A DNA stretch of 8,688 nt from Cytophagales bacterium (GTDB lineage: Bacteria; Bacteroidota; Bacteroidia; Cytophagales; Cyclobacteriaceae): the NCBI GenBank assembly GCA_027317105.1, contig DAHVFH010000138.1, forward strand, positions 1 through 8,688, in the 5' to 3' direction. The position numbers were made by a program, and so were the translations under genes. The notes beneath the pieces are model-generated. The model saw only the letters and a list, made by a program, of their open reading frames with translations, had not been told where the DNA came from and did not search any database. Numbering within the stretch: position 1 is the stretch's first letter; each line of letters begins with the position of its first letter. This document shows positions 1-4,155 of the stretch, one piece after another.

Positions 1-250
1 TTTTTAACTCTACCTTTAAATGAGATGCGAGGAGTTGCAGCAATTCGTATTCATAGCCCATTGGTCGGCCTTTATAAATAAAATAACTCACCGAATTGTT
101 GTCGATCAAGGCTTCCAGATATCCCCTTTTGTGAATGGCATCTATGTCACGGCCAACAAGCGGAGCGGGTGAAAAGGGAATTTCTTCGGTCTTTTTTTTG
201 CAATTGGCAAGACAAAAGAAGAAAAGCAATAAGATTAACCTTCCGACCAT
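1..250 (-). CDS. MltF-like lipoprotein, solute-binding domain (partial, N-terminal 83 residues)
   Basis: The frame is open from an ATG at 250 to the window's left edge, so the C-terminus is missing. The N-terminus is a lipoprotein signal peptide: M-V-G-R, a run of Leu/Ile/Phe, then lipobox L14-A15-N16-C17 with Cys17 as the acylation site, followed by Lys-Lys-Lys. From about residue 33 it reads GRDIDAIHKRGYLEAL, then YFIYKGRPMGYEYELLQLL, the usual opening of the family 3 periplasmic solute-binding domain found in membrane-bound lytic transglycosylase F and its Bacteroidota relatives. In that family a C-terminal SLT (lysozyme-like) domain often follows and cleaves peptidoglycan; it would lie outside this window, so the lytic activity is inferred. 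The protein would be anchored in an outer or inner membrane leaflet facing the periplasm. No Shine-Dalgarno sequence is visible, which is normal for this phylum. A plain amino-acid-binding lipoprotein is the alternative. Confidence 0.8.
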   Translation of the reverse strand, partial: MVGRLILLLFFFCLANCKKKTEEIPFSPAPLVGRDIDAIHKRGYLEALIDNNSVSYFIYKGRPMGYEYELLQLLASHLKVELK

Positions 251-267
251 AGGGGAAGGTAATTATT

Positions 268-438
268 TCAAGTTGAAATAAAAAGTAAGCAATACGGCTT
301 CGAGGTTGAAGCAATTTGATTCCATGAACTCATAAAATTGAGTAATTTCCGAAACCGTCTTGTGGAAATTTTATGTTTGCCATCAATCTGATTCTTATGA
401 CGCTCCAATTCTCTTTTTTTGAATCCTTCCTTTTCCAT
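268..438 (-). CDS. doubtful small ORF, 56 residues
   Basis: An ATG-started frame on the minus strand fills most of the gap between the DMT transporter gene and the lipoprotein gene and ends 17 nt before the latter's start. The N-terminal half is very basic and reads like protein (MEKEGFKKRELERHKNQID), but the C-terminal half does not resemble any family I know. A second minus-strand frame over 263-370 also looks protein-like (ITQFYEFMESNCFNLEAVLL) and is interrupted upstream by a TAA at 371-373. This could be a small gene, a frameshifted relic whose two halves lie in two frames, or chance. No promoter or ribosome binding site supports it. The rest of 251-534 shows no clear terminator or repeat. 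Confidence 0.2.
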   Translation of the reverse strand: MEKEGFKKRELERHKNQIDGKHKISTRRFRKLLNFMSSWNQIASTSKPYCLLFIST

Positions 439-534
439 TAAATCTCAACTTAGAACAAGTGTAATCAATGTTTTTAAAAATTCGATAATATTTTCCAAAT
501 CAGAAAAGAAACCGTTTTCACTCTTTAAGTATAA

Positions 535-1455
535 CTACTTCTGCCCACCAATAATCAACACACCCACTAAAATCATGGCCGTTCCAACGAGTTGCCAAAA
601 GGTGATGGGTTCACCCAGAAAAAGATAGGCTAAAAGTATGGTGGAAACTGGGCCGACACTTCCTACAATAGCCGTATTCCCTGCCCCTATTCGTTTTATC
701 GCGGCAGTCACGATATAGGAAGGAATGACGGTAGCAAAAATTGCCATCAAAATGCTATAGCTATAAACGGAGGTGGGCAGGTGAACCAAGGAAACATCTC
801 CAAACAAAAAGAAATGCAAGAGAACCCCAAGGCTGGCGAAGCTCATCGCATAGCTGTTGAACTTAGACGCCCCCACGTTGGGGATCAGCTTACCGCTTCC
901 CACGATATATCCGGCATAAGTGAACGCACATATAAAAATCATCACTGAGCCAAATAGAAAATTTTTGTTCTGAGGCGAACTGAAGTCAGCTTCGCCAAAG
1001 AAGGCTATCGCTAACCCAAAATAAGTAACTATCAGCGCCATCCATTGTATTGGTTTTATCTTTGCCTTAAACAAGATTGAGGACATCAATAAAGTTAGCG
1101 TAGGATAGATGAACAAAATTAACCGCTCAATCCCGGCTGACACAAATTTTAATCCTATAAAATCCAAAAGACTACTCACATAATATCCGAGGCAGCCAAT
1201 AAACGCGATATAGAGCCATTGTTTTCCGGTAAATTTTACGTTGGTTGTTTGGCGGGAAGAAAATGCGGCAGCACCCACAAAAAAAGGAATAGAAAAGACC
1301 ATGCGCAGGGCCAACAAGGTGAGTGCATCCACGAATGTATCGCGGTAAGCTAGTTTTACAAAAATCGCTTTGGTCGAAAACAACACCGCGCCACACAAGG
1401 CAATTAGGATGCCCTGCACGAAATAATAGTTTGATGTCTTTGTTAGCGATTTCAA
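535..1455 (-). CDS. EamA/DMT-family transporter, ten membrane helices
   Basis: A 306-residue polytopic membrane protein of the drug/metabolite transporter superfamily. Two EamA repeats are visible: about residues 13-153, with a conserved proline in LFIYPTLTLLMSS (P118), and about 166-303, ending in the diagnostic GPVSTILLAYLFLGEPIT (P269, G281-E282) and a last helix LVGTAMILVGVLIIGG. The length matches the family (about 300 residues). Such proteins export or import small metabolites or amino acids through the inner membrane; the substrate cannot be read from sequence. The start at 1455 is TTG. There is no in-frame ATG before Met52, and helix 1 begins near residue 13, so TTG (or GTG at 1419) must be used. 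A near-consensus -7 box, CATCTTTG on the minus strand (1471-1464), would put transcription start almost on the TTG, giving a leaderless or very short leader. The upstream neighbour is the hydrolase, 95 nt away on the same strand. Confidence 0.9.
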   Translation of the reverse strand: MKSLTKTSNYYFVQGILIALCGAVLFSTKAIFVKLAYRDTFVDALTLLALRMVFSIPFFVGAAAFSSRQTTNVKFTGKQWLYIAFIGCLGYYVSSLLDFIGLKFVSAGIERLILFIYPTLTLLMSSILFKAKIKPIQWMALIVTYFGLAIAFFGEADFSSPQNKNFLFGSVMIFICAFTYAGYIVGSGKLIPNVGASKFNSYAMSFASLGVLLHFFLFGDVSLVHLPTSVYSYSILMAIFATVIPSYIVTAAIKRIGAGNTAIVGSVGPVSTILLAYLFLGEPITFWQLVGTAMILVGVLIIGGQK

Positions 1456-1503
1456 AACGACTGCAAAGATGAAATGAATTTACTGAGGTTAAAATTTAAT
1501 TGT

Positions 1504-1520
1504 TTGCCTGCGGCAGGCAA
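1504..1520. repeat. perfect palindrome between transporter and hydrolase genes
   Basis: TTGCCTGCGGCAGGCAA has 8-bp perfect arms around a single central base. It lies between the hydrolase stop (1551) and the transporter start (1455). It is much more GC-rich than its flanks. As RNA it would fold into a strong hairpin, but the following minus-strand sequence (ACAATTAAATTTT) is a poor U-tract, so a terminator role is only possible. GCCTGC/GCAGGC palindromes recur in intergenic regions of Bacteroidota as I recall, so a dispersed REP-like element is a reasonable inference. Confidence 0.6.
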
Positions 1521-1550
1521 TTACACGGTAGACGAAAAAATCGTTGGAGC

Positions 1551-2207
1551 TTAGGCTAAAATCTTAGAAACCCAGTCACTGGTCACTTGGGCAAGAATTG
1601 GAATAAAATCTTTCTTACCTAATTTGAATGAGTGATCTGTTCCTTCCAGGGTGTGGAGCGTGGCGGCAGGAAGTTTGCTTGTTACTTTTTCAATTAACCC
1701 AAGTTCTGCGAGTTCATCTTTTGTGCCTTGCAAAAACAACATCGGAAACTTGAGAAGCTTTAAATGTTCAGCTCGCTCCATCAGGGGTTTGCCAGCAGGG
1801 TGTAATGGAAAGCCAAAGAAAATTATTCCTTTCACCCATTCGGGGGTGGTGGTGGTTAAGTACTGTGAAGACATCCTTCCACCAAAGGACTTTCCTGAAA
1901 CGAAAAGCGGAATAGTTGGAAACAATTCATGGGTTTTTTCCAGCACAGCAGCTACCGTTTTGTGAGCTATGGCCGGTGGATCAGGTAATTTTTTATTTTG
2001 TTCAATGTAAGGAAAATTAAAGCGCAGCGTAGCCAGTCCTTGAGTTGCCAGTTCAGTTGCCAGGTCATTCATAAAAAAATGATTCATACCAGCGCCAGCA
2101 CCATGCGCCAAAGTAAGGATAGCTTTCGGGTTTTCAGGTTCACAGGTTACAACAGAAACTTCACCGAGGTTTTTCGAGACAGAAACTTGAAGTGAGGCTG
2201 TTTTCAC
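1551..2207 (-). CDS. alpha/beta hydrolase, KANL3/Tex30-like
   Basis: A 218-residue cytosolic-type hydrolase with no signal peptide. The order of motifs is that of the KANL3/Tex30-like alpha/beta hydrolase domain: an oxyanion-side LTLAHGAGAGMNH (residues 31-43), LRFNFPY (61-67), the nucleophile elbow G-K-S-F-G-G with Ser107, a catalytic acid in GTKDEL (Asp164), and the histidine in GTDHSFK (His192). The triad is therefore intact. The family is related to dienelactone hydrolases; substrates are mostly unknown, probably small esters or peptides. The start is GTG at 2207: the frame has a TAA about 48 nt upstream with no ATG between, and the next in-frame Met (41) lies past the HGAGAG motif, so GTG is forced. 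The next gene downstream is the DMT transporter on the same strand; a 95-nt gap holding a palindrome makes co-transcription uncertain. Confidence 0.88.
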   Translation of the reverse strand: MKTASLQVSVSKNLGEVSVVTCEPENPKAILTLAHGAGAGMNHFFMNDLATELATQGLATLRFNFPYIEQNKKLPDPPAIAHKTVAAVLEKTHELFPTIPLFVSGKSFGGRMSSQYLTTTTPEWVKGIIFFGFPLHPAGKPLMERAEHLKLLKFPMLFLQGTKDELAELGLIEKVTSKLPAATLHTLEGTDHSFKLGKKDFIPILAQVTSDWVSKILA

Positions 2208-2218
2208 AAACGAAAGAT

Positions 2219-2246
2219 AATAACTTAACGCTTTCGATAAGTTATT
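2219..2246. repeat. 9-bp inverted repeat in the hydrolase leader
   Basis: AATAACTTA (2219-2227) and TAAGTTATT (2238-2246) are perfect inverted copies around a 10-base loop. The repeat lies 12-39 bases upstream of the hydrolase GTG. It could be an operator for a dimeric regulator or an mRNA leader hairpin. The stem is AT-only apart from one pair, so chance is not excluded. A shorter overlapping pair, CGAAAG (2211-2216) and CTTTCG (2231-2236), competes with it. Confidence 0.35.
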
Positions 2247-2339
2247 TTTTATACTTTACGCGAAAACTTTAATTTATCCTTACCTTAAATTGATAGGCTC
2301 TATTTTGTTGGTTCGTCAGTTTTTATAATTCTACTTTGC

Positions 2340-2347
2340 CAAATTTA
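2340..2347 (-). promoter_or_regulatory. possible -7 box for the hydrolase
   Basis: On the minus strand this reads TAAATTTG, a full match to the Bacteroidota -7 consensus TAnnTTTG. No TTTG is found about 19 nt upstream, so only half the promoter is supported. Transcription would begin roughly 125 nt before the hydrolase GTG and include the 2219-2246 inverted repeat in the leader. Confidence 0.25.
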
Positions 2348-2510
2348 ATTATCGAATCAACAACAGGATAAGAACCTTTTACATACTTGAAAAACGAAAA
2401 AAAACGTTACCCGAACCTTCCTTCTAGGGGGAGTTTTATAAGGGACGGCCTTAAAATCTCCAAACCCATCCAACTACCTAAATTTCAATTTGTGTCAAAG
2501 TATAGCAAAC

Positions 2511-2539
2511 AAAAAAGCCCTTACTCTTCGTAAAGGCTT
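2511..2539 (-). terminator. rho-independent terminator after tRNA-Val
   Basis: On the minus strand AAGCCTTTAC, loop GAAGA, then GTAAGGGCTT form a 10-bp stem with one G-U pair, followed directly by a run of six T. It begins 12 nt downstream of the tRNA 3' end, so the tRNA transcript is short and ends before the hydrolase gene. Confidence 0.88.
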
Positions 2540-2550
2540 GATTATCAATG

Positions 2551-2625
2551 TGGGAGCTGAGGGGTTCGAACCCCCGACCCTCTGCTTGTAAGGCAGATGC
2601 TCTGAACCAGCTGAGCTAAGCTCCC
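2551..2625 (-). tRNA. tRNA-Val (anticodon TAC)
   Basis: A complete 75-nt tRNA cloverleaf on the minus strand. The acceptor stem is GGGAGCT paired with AGCTCCC plus discriminator A. The D-arm is GCTC...GAGC, the anticodon stem TCTGC/GCAGA encloses loop CTTACAA with anticodon TAC (read as UAC, valine GUN codons), and the T-arm is GGGGG-TTCGAAC-CCC with the invariant TTCGA. The 3' CCA is not encoded (the next bases are CAT), so it must be added by the CCA-adding enzyme. It is flanked by a consensus promoter upstream and a rho-independent terminator downstream, with a broken copy of its own 5' end in the leader. Confidence 0.97.
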
Positions 2626-2658
2626 ATTATTATACTTTTCCTACAAATATGAAAACCA

Positions 2659-2707
2659 CTCTGAACCTCCCGATAGCCATCGGGACGTGGATGAGCTAAG
2701 CTCCCAT
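2659..2707 (-). pseudogene. tRNA-Val 5' fragment split in the D-loop
   Basis: Two blocks identical to the adjacent tRNA-Val gene are present in the same order. TGAGCTAAGCTCCCAT at 2692-2707 equals 2612-2627 (acceptor 5' strand and start of the D-arm plus one base outside the tRNA), and CTCTGAACC at 2659-2667 equals 2600-2608 (3' side of the D-arm). In the intact gene three bases separate them; here 24 do, including an 18-base palindrome. Similarity stops after the D-arm, so no anticodon or T-arm exists and the fragment cannot be a tRNA. It lies in the expected leader of the intact tRNA transcript. Confidence 0.75.
2668..2685. repeat. palindromic insert TCCCGAT-N4-ATCGGGA
   Basis: Perfect 7-bp arms with a 4-base loop (AGCC), sitting inside the D-loop position of the tRNA-Val fragment. 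Similar CCCGAT...ATCGGG palindromes are, as I recall, dispersed intergenic repeats in Bacteroidota genomes; that link is inference. The hairpin would also form in the tRNA precursor leader. Confidence 0.65.
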
Positions 2708-2722
2708 GAAATTTTCGGACTG

Positions 2723-2753
2723 CAAAGGTAAACGAGATTTTGAATTGTGCAAA
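2723..2753 (-). promoter_or_regulatory. consensus Bacteroidota promoter for tRNA-Val
   Basis: On the minus strand TTTG (2753-2750), a 19-base spacer, then TACCTTTG (2730-2723) match the primary-sigma consensus TTTG-N19-TAnnTTTG at every fixed base. Transcription would start near 2717 and run through the tRNA fragment into tRNA-Val, ending at the terminator at 2511-2539. Confidence 0.8.
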
Positions 2754-2818
2754 GGGTGATTTGGAAATGGCGTAAAGCACTGTGCTGTCGCTTAAATAAA
2801 CGCGACAAAGGGTAAAAA

Positions 2819-2826
2819 TAGCTTTG
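2819..2826 (+). promoter_or_regulatory. probable -7 box of the DUF2141 gene
   Basis: TAGCTTTG fully matches TAnnTTTG and ends 25 bases before the ATG at 2852, a usual distance for this phylum. No clear TTTG lies about 19 bases upstream, so the promoter is only half supported. It is divergent from the tRNA promoter. Confidence 0.4.
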
Positions 2827-2851
2827 AAATAAAATCACGATTTTTGCGCAA

Positions 2852-3283
2852 ATGAAAAGGATAATTTTTTTATCAGCCACGTTATTCCTGTACACTAGGG
2901 GATACGCACAAGAAAGTAAGACGAAGGTCTCCGTTGAAGTTTCGCAAGTAAAAACGAAGAAAGGGGAGCTTTTTATAGCGTTTTTTAAACCCGGCAGTAA
3001 ATTTCCTGAGCAGGATGGGCGCTATGAGGGAAAAGTTGTTGCCTTAGGTGACAAAGAAACAATTCTTGTTGATTTTGAAATTCTGCCTGGCGAATATGCT
3101 GTGGCGATATTCCAAGACTTAAATAAGAATAAAAAACTTGACAGAAACGCTATCGGAATACCCAAGGAACCTTTCGGCTTTTCAAATAACGTTAAACCAA
3201 AATTCTCTTCGCCCAAATTCGAGGAATGCAAATTCCTGATTGGGACGGAGCCGATAAAATTAAAAATTGACTTACTAAACTAG
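2852..3283 (+). CDS. secreted DUF2141 domain protein
   Basis: A 143-residue exported protein. Residues 1-19 are a signal peptide (KR, then IIFLSATLFLY, then GYA), with probable cleavage before Gln20; an A|Q site is common in Bacteroidota. The rest is one DUF2141 domain, a beta-sandwich family. Its hallmark is complete: LPGEYAVAIFQDLNKN followed by KLD, then GIPKEPFGFSNN (about residues 78-113) and PKFEECKF (121-128). The spacing of D89, N91, N93 and D97 resembles a calcium-binding loop, which is suggestive only. Function is unknown; a periplasmic or cell-surface location is inferred. The gene stands alone on the plus strand, and its TAG stop (3281-3283) overlaps the stop of the convergent DUF3127 gene. 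Length and motifs are complete, so the gene appears intact. Confidence 0.9.
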   Translation: MKRIIFLSATLFLYTRGYAQESKTKVSVEVSQVKTKKGELFIAFFKPGSKFPEQDGRYEGKVVALGDKETILVDFEILPGEYAVAIFQDLNKNKKLDRNAIGIPKEPFGFSNNVKPKFSSPKFEECKFLIGTEPIKLKIDLLN

Positions 3284-3630
3284 AACGGCAAATCATCAGT
3301 GCCTGAGGAGTCGGGCACAAAATTGTCTTCTGTCGGTGGAGGAACGTCTTCTCCACTTTTGCCACCAGATTCTTTTTGGATTTTCCAGGCCCGCACATCG
3401 GTATACCAGCGGCCATTATATTCTCGACTTTCAATATTGATAGAGGCCGTTACTTTGTCGCCTACTGATAATTTGGATTCATCTACTTTTTCGCCCCAAA
3501 GGTGCAGGCATACTTTTTTGGGATATTGACCAGGGGTTTCAAGAATAAACTCCTGCTTTTTCCATGTTCCATTTTTTCCTTGTCCGCTTTGTTGCGGTAA
3601 CAGATTAATAATTACGCCTGATATTTCCAT
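3280..3630 (-). CDS. DUF3127 protein with SSB-like C-terminal tip
   Basis: A 116-residue cytosolic protein. Residues 1-85 are a DUF3127 domain: MEISGVIINLLPQQSG, then GTWKKQEFILET (21-32), QYPKKVCLHLWGEKVD (35-50), and NIESREYNGRWYTDVRAWKI (65-84). The fold is thought to be OB-like. The tail (about 86-110) is polar, rich in Ser, Gly, Pro, Glu and Asp, probably disordered, and ends TDDLPF. This closely resembles the DDDIPF tip of bacterial single-stranded DNA-binding protein that recruits repair and replication enzymes. A role near single-stranded nucleic acid is therefore a fair inference, not shown. It is the third gene of an operon, starting 9 nt after the GNAT stop. Its TAG stop shares CTAG with the stop of the convergent DUF2141 gene, leaving no room for a terminator. 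Confidence 0.9.
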   Translation of the reverse strand: MEISGVIINLLPQQSGQGKNGTWKKQEFILETPGQYPKKVCLHLWGEKVDESKLSVGDKVTASINIESREYNGRWYTDVRAWKIQKESGGKSGEDVPPPTEDNFVPDSSGTDDLPF

Positions 3631-3639
3631 GGTGCGAAT

Positions 3640-4149
3640 TTATATCAATGACTTTTCAAGAACAATAAACTCCAGATCCTTTTTTGGTTTTCCCATGCTG
3701 GGCGTTTCAATGATCATCGGCTTTCTCTTGCCGTTATCGTGATAACCATGGCGCAGGTACCAAGCAATTAATTCAACGCGTTCAGAAATTACCGTCATGT
3801 CGATTGTATCACAGTTTTGTTTTCGTGCTTCGTCCTCAGCGGCCATCAATAATTTTTTCCCTAACCCTTTGGCTTGTAGGGAAGGTTCTACGGTGAGCAT
3901 TCCCAGATAGAGTTTTTTGTCCTGCTTGTCAAGGCGCACGCAGCCAATAATTTTCCCACCTTCTTCAAATTTTAAAATGATGGAAGTGGGGATTTCAAAA
4001 ATTTCTTTGATGGAATTCTCATCGGTTCGTGTTCCATCCAGCAAGTCAGCTTCCGTAGTCCATCCCAGTCGTGAGGAATCTCCGCGATAAGCGGAGTTGA
4101 TGAGTTGATTAAGCGCAGCGGTGTCTTCTTTTGTGGCTTTGCGAATCAT
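3640..4149 (-). CDS. GNAT-family N-acetyltransferase
   Basis: A 169-residue single-domain GNAT. It opens with the typical MIRKATKEDTAALNQLINSAYRG and contains the acetyl-CoA-binding motif A: strand LYLGMLTVEP (80-89) followed by the pyrophosphate loop Q92-A-K-G-L-G97 and helix KKLLMAAEDEAR. The late WYLRHGYHDNGKRKPM (130-145) is the usual C-terminal motif B. It transfers acetyl from acetyl-CoA to an amine; the acceptor cannot be read from the sequence. It begins 6 nt after the acs stop and ends 9 nt before DUF3127, so co-transcription is very likely. GNATs encoded beside acs in other bacteria (AcuA of Bacillus) inactivate Acs by acetylating its active-site lysine, which makes Acs a candidate target here. 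However, this protein looks like a general small-molecule GNAT rather than an AcuA or Pat orthologue. Confidence 0.9.
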   Translation of the reverse strand: MIRKATKEDTAALNQLINSAYRGDSSRLGWTTEADLLDGTRTDENSIKEIFEIPTSIILKFEEGGKIIGCVRLDKQDKKLYLGMLTVEPSLQAKGLGKKLLMAAEDEARKQNCDTIDMTVISERVELIAWYLRHGYHDNGKRKPMIIETPSMGKPKKDLEFIVLEKSLI

Positions 4150-4155
4150 ATAAGT

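Larger units (their letters stand above)
2208..2550. other. gene-free stretch between hydrolase and tRNA
   Basis: No credible coding frame on either strand. The stretch is AT-rich. It contains the AATAACTTA inverted repeat (2219-2246), one perfect minus-strand TAnnTTTG box (TAAATTTG, 2347-2340) without a matching TTTG upstream, and the tRNA terminator (2511-2539). The GC-richer patch around 2408-2455 is not recognised. Confidence 0.6.

Noticed and set aside
419..628. Plus-strand open frame of 69 codons.
   Set aside because: It overlaps the 3' end of the transporter gene antisense and has no domain, promoter or protein-like pattern.
2551..2707. Integrative-element attachment site at the tRNA.
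   Set aside because: The duplicated piece is the tRNA 5' half, not the 3' end, and there is no integrase or cargo within reach; only 31 bases separate the copies.
2641..2895. Minus-strand open frame of 84 codons over the tRNA fragment and the DUF2141 start.
   Set aside because: It runs through the tRNA promoter and tRNA relic and into the DUF2141 gene on the other strand, with no recognisable domain.
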